Assembly (NCBI GenBank): GCA_025618425.1
Contig: CM046839.1
Coordinates: 3,447,008-3,511,007 of the forward strand
Direction of reading: 5' to 3'
DNA from: Heliocidaris tuberculata
Taxonomy: Eukaryota > Echinodermata > Echinoidea > Camarodonta > Echinometridae
Length of the DNA: 64,000 nucleotides
Notes under the pieces: generated by a model
Databases searched by the model: none
Seen by the model: only the letters and a program-made list of their open reading frames with translations
Told to the model about the DNA's origin: nothing
Shown: positions 1 through 9,570 of the stretch, in pieces
How the letters are laid out: the number at the start of each line of letters is the position of its first letter
Numbering within the stretch: position 1 is the first letter of the stretch
Position numbers and translations under genes: made by a program

Positions 1-596
1 AAAAAGTATGTAATCTAATGATATAGCTTTAAGATATATTCCTTCTCTCAGAGAAAGTGTCAGAGTGACCTAGTTCCCTGAAGAACAAAACATAACTCGT
101 ACTTGGACAAATTCTACCAACCATCTACATTTCGTTTCTGACATACACTGTCAATATGAAATCGATTAATGATAACTTAGCCTGATAATTAATTGAAACA
201 GTTTACTAAGAAATATGACATATACATGTAGTTCTGATTCAGAGGAGATTGCATATACAATGTTGGAAACTATTTCATTTCTATTGTCCAAATGGATTAA
301 AATGAATAAGAATTTTATTTGGCTCTCTTCAACAGGTTCAAAATTTCATCATTGTAATATGAAAACAATTTCACATGTCTTATCATGTTCCATTTCAATT
401 GCAAACCTGAAAACTTTGATTTGAACAAAATGAAAAAAAATAAATCTGATTTCCCCTGAATAAGTAGGCCTACAAGGTTTCCACAATGCATAAGTGCACG
501 GTTTCTAAATATCATATGGCTGTCAATAAATTAAGAATAAAAATAGCAATTTTTTCCTAGAAAATGTAATTACTGCAAGCTCTGAAAACTGACTAC

Positions 597-748
597 GAGG
601 GAGGGATAGAGGGGGAGGAGAAATAAGAAGGAAAAGAGTTTGGGATTGAGGGAGAGGGAAAGAAAAAGAGAATAAAAGAATGATCAAAATACAGCCAGAG
701 AGAGAGAGCGAGGAGACAGAAAGAGATAAAGAGAGGGGGAGAGAGTCA
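597..748. repeat. Purine-rich GA tract
   Basis: About 150 bases almost entirely G and A on the plus strand, ending in GA dinucleotide runs and a short GGGGG. It is a simple-sequence tract, and one of the few in the window with GA rather than CT on the plus strand. Confidence 0.7.
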
Positions 749-2035
749 CTCCATAAAGAACAGGGCTATAGGTCCCATTAAAAATGCAAGTATCTTCAAA
801 ATCTCTTGCAAGAATAATCATTGGTGAAATCATAGAGTTGAGCCTACAAAATCTCAGAGAGATTTGCATATTGCCCATGGCTAAAAAACAACAGCAAAGA
901 GAAAACCTTCTGTTCCTGGTTTTCAATACAAGTATCCAATCAGCGTTCAATCTCGTGAAATTAAATCTCTCCTATTATACCTTTAATACTTTGTGGGTGA
1001 AATCTGTTGTGGTAAACAAACTAACCTTCTCATGTCTATCATCGTATACTTAAAAGCTCTCCATATCAAAGCATTTATAGAGCTTTCTTTTAATATAATA
1101 GTTGCACTCTATGAAGTATTGGTTATCGAATTGAGCAATCACTCTGCCTCCGATATAACATTGCTGTTTTGCAAGATTTCTTTCTAGGACTGTCCATAAC
1201 TGAAGAACACTTCAAAAGAAGGTTCATCTTGTATTACAAATCACATCCACACCTAAGGGTAAGGACGATATGAATTATTCAAAGGATCAAGACGATTCAT
1301 ACAGACTTTAACCTCTTGAATACCATGACTAAACAACGTGGAACCAAACCCATGATAAGAAGCGTATTGAGCAACATAACGGTATGGAAAGGGCTGATTG
1401 TTCACCTCCATCATGCACGACCTAGATCATATCTTCATCACAATCTGAAATATGCTATAAAACTTTAAAAACTGGACAAAGGAGCATGCAGGATTAGTTT
1501 ATATTTCCTGACGACAATTTAGCAAGACTTTCAAACTCGGATTCTACAATGGATCTGCCAAAGTCTAATGCAGTGACAACCTTAATACCAAAAAGAAGGG
1601 GGAAGCAGTCTTTTAAACCAAGAGTATAAGCTTGTAGAATTCTCAAAGAGAACTTTTTCACAGAGAGATTGAAAGATAATATCTAGTTCTGGTAGTGTCA
1701 CTTAACTATATCCAATCATAGACAAATTGAAATCTTTGATAAACTCTGATTGACTGCACTGTGATTTGGCTAACATCATCCAGAGGTAGCTAATCAAATA
1801 ATTTTCATATTTCAAGGGCCTCACACCTTGTAATAATGGATGCTCCTTAAATGAGTGCTTGCTATCAATATCATTGAGTGCTATGGTCACAGACATAAGT
1901 CACTAAACTCTGGATCATATGATTCAGCCACTTCATAGATATCCTTTAGCAAGTTAGCCTACATTTGCCACTCCCTACCCCCAAGAAAAAAAATGGATAC
2001 CTTGTAGAATACCTAAGCAGAGAATTAGGATTAAG

Positions 2036-2081
2036 TTTAGGGTTAGGGTTAAGGGTAGGGTGAGCCATAAACCTAACCCTA
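2036..2081. repeat. Telomere-like hairpin
   Basis: Two to three degenerate TTAGGG units (2039-2060) are followed after a short spacer by an inverted CCTAACCCT (about 2071-2080). The two could fold as a stem. It is an interstitial telomere-like sequence, shorter than the arrays at 4.1 and 30.1 kb. Confidence 0.6.
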
Positions 2082-2372
2082 TGATTGTGCTATCACAATT
2101 GCCATGAGGTAAGGACACTCCCACGTGAGTGGAGATACTGCACATATTGTGTGCATGTCAGGACCAAGGTGGCAATAATTATGAAACACTTAGGAGACAA
2201 ACACTATACAAAATCCAGATCATTATCGATAGTTTTGTAATCCCTTGATAAACCTAGAACGGGAGTGGGAAAATTCACTGCGATAGCCATGTATATCACT
2301 TCACCAGAATTTCACATGGTTCGCCTCTTCTCTGGACCTATATTTTACATCTTGTCCGAGGGAATACCATAC

Positions 2373-2471
2373 CTCTTCCATGTACGCTGATTGTCAATGA
2401 TCCATGCACGTATGTACATCCTTTCATATCTGCTGCGTCTTCGACTGACTGGATTGTCTTGCCATCGCATA
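2373..2471 (-). CDS. InR: Insulin/IGF receptor, exon for end of cysteine-rich and start of L2 domain
   Basis: This 99-nt exon completes a split Val codon (G|TA) and then encodes 32 residues beginning CDGKTIQSVEDAADMKGC and ending in SLTISVHGR. The first Cys closes the cysteine-rich region. The KTI.SV....GC...G.L.I pattern is the opening of the second receptor L domain, as in vertebrate INSR/IGF1R (KTIDSVTSAQ...GCT...G.L.I). The acceptor is preceded by a long pyrimidine tract ending in tttccag, and the donor is G|gtatgg. The exon ends in phase 1. In vertebrates, as I recall, the matching exon is longer (about 150 nt), so an extra intron appears to cut L2 here. It joins in frame to the exon at 3065-3215, 593 bp upstream. 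The remainder of L2 is not in the window. Confidence 0.9.
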
Positions 2472-3064
2472 CTGGAAAAGAGAAGAAAAGAAAAACAGAT
2501 TTACGAGATTGATATCAAACTCTTGCTTCACAGGTTTGTCTAATAAAAATAATTCTATCTATGACAGACCTACAACCACATAAACAGAAGATGAACTTGA
2601 TCAAGAATCTGACCTTTTTCAGGCTTTTCTTTCGATATAGTATACCATCTCCTTCAATTTTCTAGAAAGTTACATAGAAACTTTTCCTCAGAGTTGATGA
2701 TATCCTAAATCACAAATCTTGATTCTAACCGATAGTCAAGTATGGATTTCTGGCTATTGCAGAACAAAGTCTAAAAAAAAAAAAAAAAAATTGAAAGAAA
2801 CAAAGAGACAGTACTTCGTATACACCAAGAATATCTGCACACCGAGTCAGGTGTTTTGGCCTCATAAAGAATAACATAAAATCTGAAACAACAGACAACA
2901 CAAAAAACATAAACTCCCCTAAAAAAAAGGTTTTAAACAAAAACTGTTATTATGCAAGGATAAACTTCTGTTTAGAGCCAGAAGGGCATTAGCTCTATGG
3001 TAAATGATATTGGTTAAAACCCTTGTAGCTCTCATCAGGAGGACATACAAGGTCATAGATATAC
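2472..3064 (-). other. InR intron (593 bp), phase 1
   Basis: A GT-AG intron between the last cysteine-rich exon and the L2 exon (donor gtatat, acceptor ttccag). It contains an A18-type run near 2774-2790 and, at 2966-2999, one copy of the dispersed motif GAGCCAGAAGGGCATTA described at 13.1 kb. That copy lies 66 bases inside the donor. Confidence 0.85.
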
Positions 3065-3215
3065 CTTTGGGGCAGGTTCCAGTGCATGGTAGACAATGTC
3101 TGCTATCATTAATGTCTGGCATGTAACCACCTGGACACTCCTTGGTACATTTCTCATCAAAGAGCTTCCATTCAGAAGGACACTGCGCTGCTGTGATGCA
3201 GTGACGATTCTTGAA
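3065..3215 (-). CDS. InR: Insulin/IGF receptor, second cysteine-rich exon
   Basis: This 151-nt exon starts in phase 0 and encodes 50 residues, FKNRHCITAAQCPSEWKLFD followed by EKCTKECPGGYMPDINDSRH and CLPCTGTCPK, plus one base of a Val codon. The Cys spacing and the CxxECPxGY and CxPCxGxCPK motifs match the C-terminal half of the furin-like cysteine-rich region of INSR/IGF1R. Acceptor is cctttcatag and donor AAAG|gtatat. Between the Cys pair QC...EKC there are only 10 residues, against about 20 in human IGF1R and more in INSR, so the variable ligand-specificity loop is short. The two exons here (164 + 151 nt) together equal the single exon 3 of vertebrate receptors (about 320 nt). Confidence 0.95.
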
Positions 3216-3307
3216 CTATGAAAGGAAAAAAATGTGAACAGGTGACTCTGTAAAAAGTTTAATAGAATAGAGTATAACAAACATATCAAATCATGGTATT
3301 GATTCCT

Positions 3308-3466
3308 GGGCCCTGTTGCATAAAACTCACCATTAATGGTAACTCTGCCATCAATGGTAACTACCATAGTAACATTGCTCAACAGCCAATCAAATTCAAG
3401 GTGTAAATGGAAGTTACCATTGATGGCAAAGTTACCATCAATGGTACGTTTTATACAACGGGGCCC
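3308..3466. mobile_element. Foldback MITE with GGGCCC ends (copy 1)
   Basis: A 159-bp inverted repeat beginning GGGCCCTGTTGCATAAAAC and ending with its near reverse complement. The arms carry repeated CCATYRATGGTAACT words and the centre contains CCAATCA. No coding capacity. It shares terminal words and the central CCAATCA with the elements at 14.2 and 50.2 kb, but the arm interiors differ. Confidence 0.85.
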
Positions 3467-4062
3467 TAGTCTTTAAGAAAAAAGTCAACATCATGACGAC
3501 TCATCCTGATTTGATCTTAAAAGTCAAAGACAGCATATGTTGAATGACACCTTGACAAATTGCCCCTTAAATCAAATTCAACTTCCCCTTTATAGAATAA
3601 AAGATGAAGTTCAGAAGGTTAATCCCTCCTCTACTCTCATCCTCCCAATGTACAATGAAATAAGGAGGGAATAAAATTTCAATTAAAGAAATGGATGTAG
3701 TAGTCATTAACATGGCAACGATCGTTACATTTTAATTACTATTCAATAAAGCCTGATTACTTGGGGAACATCAAGCACCAATTCAAGGTCTGTGAGGGGA
3801 AACCCCTGTCATGGCTGTATCTAATAAACCTTAATTCTGTCCAAGAATTGAACCGTCATCCTGTTATACATCATCAAGAAAGATGTGATGAATTTCAAGA
3901 AGTGATGTCATCCATCTCCACCTCCAATCGACCTTAACCTTCAATACAGAAGACTGACCAAGGCTTCAAGCTTTTCAATGCCATGCTGCTCAGCTCAAGT
4001 AATGGTAACTTGCATGAAAGATGGGGTCTTTGATTTGAATCATGAGCACATTCACCCGGTTC

Positions 4063-4248
4063 CATGACATTTGCTCCTGCGATAATTGCTCCGAAACCTA
4101 AACCTAACCTAACCCTAACCCTAACCCTAACCCTAATCCTAATCTTCACATTGTCCTTAACAAAAAACCAAATCATGACCTTGACCTTAACCTTTGACCT
4201 TTCAAGATATAGACGGGAGGAGCAAATGTCGCAGGAGCAAATGTCATG
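4063..4248. mobile_element. Foldback element carrying a telomere-like array
   Basis: The terminal inverted repeats run 4063-4092 and 4219-4248, about 28 of 30 bases matching (TGACATTTGCTCCTGCGA at the outer end). They enclose CCTAAC-type repeats at about 4099-4140, of which four are perfect CCCTAA units, followed by degenerate ACCTTGACC words. There is no coding potential. The inverted ends indicate a mobilised unit rather than a chance telomere-like patch. Confidence 0.75.
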
Positions 4249-4821
4249 TCACCCATTCACCCTCCTCACCATAGCTCTGGAAATATATTATTTTGGCTTT
4301 ATTGTGAAAATACCCTGCATCAAATCCATGTTTGATTGGCACTATGGTTTTTTTTTTTTTAATTGTCAAATTTTTCTCATCCCACAAGTTATTACAAGAT
4401 AATGAAGATATAGTCTGTTTTCTTCATTGTTACTTTAATTCCTGTAATATACAAAACTTTGGTTATTGATAAATTTTAATACTTGTAACATTCTGTTTGC
4501 ATTTCATAAGGATATCTCGTTCTACTTTCAACGACAAAAATGAAAAGAAAAAAAAATGGAGCTTTTACAGTATTGGCCTGAAATATTTCCTGTTCTCATT
4601 TTGATGTGCACAACAGAGATGAAGGCAATCATTTACTGTAAACCCACAAACTCTCTGAAGGCACAAAACTTACACGAATTTTGTGGATGGCCGCAAAGGT
4701 TTTCCGCAGGAATCATGCCACATTATAACAAGCACAGACTTTATGCGACCTGCAAAAGTTTTTCGTTTTACAGTAACATGTGCAAAATTCCATGATGCTA
4801 AATGAATGCAGCATTACTTAC

Positions 4822-4985
4822 CTGGAATGTGCCATTAGGACACTGTCCCACACATACACCTAGATGTAGGAAATGTCTACAAGCGATGCAGTCACTAGCT
4901 GTGGATCCACTACAGCCACCGATACACTGTTCATGACAGCACCTTCCAGCAGCGTTGCAGGATCTTGGACAACTCACAGGACAAA
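4822..4985 (-). CDS. InR: Insulin/IGF receptor, first cysteine-rich exon
   Basis: This 164-nt exon finishes a split Val codon (G|TT) and encodes 54 residues, starting [20 protein letters not shown] and ending [12 protein letters not shown]. It matches the INSR/IGF1R cysteine-rich modules. The CCHxxCxGxC signature and CIACRHF (vertebrate CVACRxF/Y) are diagnostic for this receptor family. The acceptor is ctttgttctttcag and the donor CAG|gtaagt, both strong. It ends in phase 0. The extracellular cysteine-rich domain sits between L1 and L2 and helps set ligand selectivity. Its upstream partner exon is 36.5 kb away at 41498-42046, and the phase 1 junction agrees with the known exon 2/3 boundary of vertebrate receptors. 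Confidence 0.96.
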
Positions 4986-5691
4986 CTGAAAGAACAAAGT
5001 AAGAGATATTTATTAGTAAAATAGATTTTCAGATGTATACAGTTCTTAGAAGAATACATCAAGTTCAGTCTAGAGCTGAGTGCATTAAAATTTGCTTTCA
5101 GCCTAGAAGGCTGCCAAAAAAATGTTTGCTTCACTCTTTCCATATGTGTTTGCCAAACCAACCAAGGATTTAAAAAAACATACCAAACTATCCAATATTC
5201 TTCCCAACATTTGGAAATACATGTAGAATAATTACAACAACAACAAAAATTCTTAAAACATTTTAATTTTTTGCCATAAATTGTGGTGTTTAAGTTTTAA
5301 GATAGTTATAGTGAAGAAACAGCCAAGTGGGAAAGCTCTTTCTCTATCTCCCTGTAGTTTTCATTTCCCACTCTCAAATGTTGTTGTTAAATATCAAGAG
5401 TAAAACAAGCTTCCAAAACAATTTCAAATTTAATCAATCTTAAAACTTCTGCCTCCTCCTCACTTTGACCATAGAAAGCAAGAAGAAGGTGAAGGTCTAA
5501 TCACAGTTAATGAATGAATGCATCTACTTAATTAGCATTTACATCCCACAACTTATTTTTGTTCATATTGCTTTAATCCTAAACCATAATGCACATGCCC
5601 TTTAGATAACACAATTTTCATGACCTCAAAACTTTACCTCTTTATTTCTTTAATTACTTAACTTGCTCTCTGTCAATCTCTATACATCCCA

Positions 5692-5748
5692 TCTCTCTCT
5701 CTCTTTCTCTCTTTCTCTTTCTCTCTCTCTCTCTCTCTATATATATTT
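5692..5748. repeat. (CT)n microsatellite
   Basis: A pyrimidine tract of CT and CTTT units ending in a short (AT) run. It reads as GA in the sense of the InR transcript. Confidence 0.9.
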
Positions 5749-7377
5749 CTTCCTTCATTACATCTTTATGTTTGGACAGTTCCTACAGCTCTGTCTCAGA
5801 CTCAGTGTCTCTTCATTTTATTTCAATCTTTCAATAATAATCGCTAGTCCCAAATGTTTTAATGACAATTATAATTGATTTGAATTTCTAGATGTGTTCA
5901 ATAGAGAATCTAGCAAAAGTATATAGAGAGGATGCACTGATTAGGAAGTAAATAGAAGTACTTTAGATGTTTCAAGAAACTGAAATGTTTATGTTTCCCT
6001 TTGCTTTCATTGAATCTCCATGTACAAAGGAAGCAGAAAGCCTATACCGGTATATTAAACAATATGTTGAGAATGGCATCGTGTGGGAATTGAAGACCAG
6101 TCCAACAAATGTTTCCTTGGAATATAAATCAGTCTTGACATTGACGCCAAGCAGCCCCATACCAAACCTGACCAGGCTAGGTTGATAAACCATGGGGTGT
6201 CCACCTATAAGTCCATCCAATCTTCTAAACTTTTCCTCTTCCGCTCTTCATATTTCATATTTCCATTTTATGGCTCCCTAAAGTTTGTCCACAAATTAAG
6301 GTGGATCTGACTGATTTGCTCATTTTTAGAATTTGCCAATTAGGAGAAGGCAGAAAGAAGAAAACAGCAACTATTCTTAGTAAGTTTCAATGTCTATCCA
6401 CATTAAACAAAGGAGCTACATGTAAACTGGTAGGCCTTCCTCATTTATGATTAATTCATGGTCAGGAAGTAGGAACTTTCATAACAAAATAATTGATGAG
6501 CTCCAATCTAAAATAAAAATAGAAAATCTTGAAAAACAAGCATAGATCACCTTGTCCTTTTGGAAGGACAGTGAAATCATAATTTATCTAATAGTAATGT
6601 TTTTACAGAAAACACATTAAATCAAACAACCAGATGTACAGAAGCATAACAGAAAATCTTTTGAAATGATAAAGATTGTTTATCATGATGAAAATGGAAG
6701 ATATAACATTTTTCAGACCAATTTTCTCATTCTGCATACTCATATGATAATATCCTCATTATCCTGTGGTATTCATGAAGTTATGATGATAACTTCAAAG
6801 TTTTTAACAAGTCTCTCCTTCAGACATCACTTCTATGTGCTTTCTGGATCTATCTTTCCTTCCAGTCTATGCTTAACTAACAATAATAATCAATTATATG
6901 ACAATTGGAGTTAAATACTGAGCAGGTTACGACTGCATCCCACTTTGTTTGTTGAACCTCTTCATTATTAAGCTGGTCCATGACTCAGTCCCATATCCAT
7001 AGGAACAGAAGATCTAGAACACAATAGTTTTCTTGTACTCCCGCTATTTCTGCTAGCAAGGAGGTTCATGTCACCTAAATTATGACTGACTCAATTTCCA
7101 ATTGAAAAAAAAGAAGAAAAAGTGTTCTTGTCCCCCACTGTCAATAAATCTATTAGCTGAGAGGAACAAACAGGAACACGCAATCAAAACTATCAACACA
7201 AAACATGTTCAAATATATTCCTTATGATGTGGGTCATGAGAACGGCTCTTTCATCTCTCCGACAGACATATGCAGGAAAAGATTGTAGGAGGACACAAAT
7301 ATTTTTCATTTATGCAGGGAGAGCACAATTGGTAGCCTTAATACGCTCAAGCAGCAAAACAAGTTAATAGGCAAGAA

Positions 7378-7615
7378 TCATGCCGGTCTTTGTCCGACAA
7401 GGGCGTTGGAAGGGAGCGTTGCCACGGCGATGTAAAACAATTGCCTGGCATATCGAACTCCCGGGGACAATCAGGACAACATTTTGGAGGGTAAATGAGA
7501 TGATTGGGGAAGGTATTTCGGCGGGGCTTGCTAGCCCGGTGGGAGGTGCGTCCTGGAGATGGAGAAGTGCATTGCATCCACCGAACCAATGTCATTGAAC
7601 TATTTGCACGTCTTC
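7378..7615. other. GC-rich unique island in intron
   Basis: About 240 bases distinctly richer in G, C and CpG than the flanks (for example GTTGCCACGGCGATG and ATTTCGGCGGGGCTTGC). It is open in both a plus frame (7380-7598) and a minus frame (7347-7595), but neither product resembles a known protein. No inverted-repeat ends are visible. It could be a conserved regulatory element; that is inference only. Confidence 0.4.
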
Positions 7616-7916
7616 TCTTGCCCTATTGTTGTCACGTCCACAAAAACAAAACCGGCTTACACGAGTTTGCTGGTAAACACATGGTTAAAGTACATGTAGC
7701 AGTCAGTGCACCCAATATACATATGATGAAGAAGTACTAAAAAACATCTTTAATCATTATTTCAATATCCAGGCAAACTCAAATGATATGTTTCCTTGCA
7801 TTTAAAGAGTTTAAGATGATTGATATTGCCTTTCTTCAATTCCCTCAGTGTTAGACTGTTTGAACAGAACTTTAGCATTCTTATTAAGTATGGATGATAA
7901 AGATCACAAATGGTTT

Positions 7917-8292
7917 AAAGATAAAGTTGAGTTCTGGTCATGAGATTACATTGTCTCAAAGCAATTGGGAAACTGGAAAGGTTGATTATGTCTACATAAG
8001 AATTGGTGTATACTGTGAGGTATTGGAATCATCAGATTGATAAGAAATTGACCCAGTCTTGCTGAAAACCACATGCACTGCACACAGAAATGGGTATGGG
8101 ACTGCACATACATGTGGCATAAAAGTTTGGCCTGAACACCTCAGATATTTCTCATCATATTTTGAATATGAAAGTACTTGAAGAGCAATCCTTTCCAGGG
8201 GACATTTCTGCTATAATGTTCTTCCAAACTAACATAAAAGGAATGAGAAATCAAATTATTTTTCACCTTTCCCAGCAATCAACCTTTTCTTT
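7917..8292 (-). mobile_element. TTAAAGGG-family MITE, copy 1
   Basis: This 376-bp copy is inverted relative to the copies at 27.0, 40.2 and 46.6 kb. It begins AAAGATAAAGTTGAGTTCTG and ends in CCCAGCAATCAACCTTTTCT. Shared internal words include TGCTTTGAGAC, ATAAGAATTGGTGTA and TGCACTGCACACAGAAAT, read here on the plus strand or its complement. No open reading frame of note. Confidence 0.9.
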
Positions 8293-8565
8293 AACATATC
8301 TGCTGATCCTTATTACCTTTCATAGATAGTGCCTGGAGAGAAAATGCAGGAATGCAACTCAAACATAGATGCTGCTTAGACTGGTTTAGCAAGTTATATA
8401 AACACCTTCATGAAAAGTCATCTCATTTGATGCAGTCTTTTCTGAAGGGAATATCCTTTTTCATAGTACCTTTGTGGAATCGCAAACTGACAGCAAATAA
8501 ATGAACAATCTTAAATTTGTTCAAAATGACTGACACAAATCCTGTAAACAATGTTCTACTGTTGA

Positions 8566-8606
8566 GGGGGCGGGACGAGGCAGGGTGGGGAGGGGTGGGG
8601 TCAGGG
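8566..8606 (+). other. Potential G-quadruplex motif
   Basis: Seven G-tracts of three or more bases lie within 41 bases on the plus strand (GGGGG, GGG, GGG, GGGG, GGGG, GGGG, GGG), separated by loops of 1-7 bases. This satisfies the usual G4 pattern. It lies on the strand opposite to InR transcription (the template strand). Confidence 0.75.
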
Positions 8607-9417
8607 TACTTGATGCATCACCGTCATTCAAGTGTCTATGTGGAGGCTGTATGTCAGTCTCCCTCTGAGATTCCCTCCGTGATACCCCTGCATCCAGCCT
8701 GGTTCCAGCCTGGTTCTAGGCCGGTATCACACCAGACATGCTGTGTGATTGCTGCCTGATGGCTAGCTCAAGTCGTCTCTGAAGGATGCCTCTAATCTCA
8801 TTTAGAGACCAAGGGGGTCTCTTTTCAACTGTCCATCTATTTTGATGGTTAAAGGTAATCTGGATTCCTGACAGAGAATGAACTCTCGCAGGTTCAAATG
8901 AAACTTTCATAGAATAACCAAATCTAAAAATAAATGATGTCTACCAAATAATTTGGTAGATACTGCATGAAAGCAGAGTAAGAGTAGAGAAAGAAAAGGA
9001 AATCAAGCTTAAGGAGACTCAAATGCATATCATGACTAACAATGATTCATCAGATGTTGGGACAAATCTGAACAATATTGGATAATGTCTGATGTTACAT
9101 GACTATGAGCCTCTGATTTATATTTAATTCCAGTAGCTTCTTGCTAGAGATATAAACAGCACAAATACACAACAAGCAGCATTATTTTCTTTTTAAAAAC
9201 AGCTGTCTCCAAATTTAGGGCCAGAGAAAAACAAATTATTCAACATCGAAGTATTCAAGAAAGATGATGATTTGACACAATTATGTAGGGCAATTTTGGT
9301 AGTTACAAAATGCATTATTATTTATTCATAATGCTAACATAAAATAGGATTATAGGCATCTGACTTAATACCAGAAGATAATTGGACAGTCTGAAAGTAT
9401 ATGTTTGCGCTAACAGA

Positions 9418-9570
9418 TAGAGATAAAGATAGAAAGAGAGATAGAGAGAGGGAGAGAGGGAGAGAGGGAGAAGGGGAGAGGGGGAGAGAGGGAGAAGGGG
9501 AGAGGGGGAGAGAGGGAGAAGGGGAGGGAAGGAGTGAGAAAAAAACAAAAAAGAGAGAGAATGAGGATGA
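9418..9570. repeat. GA-rich minisatellite
   Basis: A purine-only region with a 24-base unit (GGGAGAAGGGGAGAGGGGGA plus GAGA) repeated nearly three times between about 9465 and 9530, flanked by simpler GA repeats. Confidence 0.8.

Larger units (their letters stand above)
1..2372. other. InR intron, downstream side; no exon recognised
   Basis: This stretch follows the donor of the last visible InR exon on the minus strand. I looked for the continuation of the L2 domain (the region matching vertebrate GNN..LE....I.GYLKIR) in all minus-strand frames and did not find it, so the next exon probably lies left of base 1. The stretch holds a purine-rich G/A tract at about 597-748 and a telomere-like hairpin at 2036-2081. 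A short piece at 1963-2005 resembles the 3' body of the SINE at 38.4 kb. The short open frames here, including one at 1702-1896 on the minus strand, show no recognisable family. Confidence 0.6.
3216..4821 (-). other. InR intron (1.6 kb), phase 0
   Basis: A GT-AG intron separating the two cysteine-rich exons (donor gtaagt, acceptor catag). It is occupied by two foldback elements, a GGGCCC-ended one (3308-3466) and one with an internal telomere-like array (4063-4248). No exon is visible in it. Confidence 0.85.
4986..7916 (-). other. Start of the 36.5-kb InR intron; no gene
   Basis: This is the 3'-most part of the intron in transcript sense. It holds a CT tract at 5692-5748 and a GC-richer unique island at about 7378-7615. 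Open frames on both strands are short, overlap each other and show no family resemblance. Confidence 0.6.

Noticed and set aside
1702..1896. Minus-strand frame as the next InR exon
   Set aside because: The residues do not match the L2 domain pattern and no suitable acceptor/donor pair in the required phase was found.
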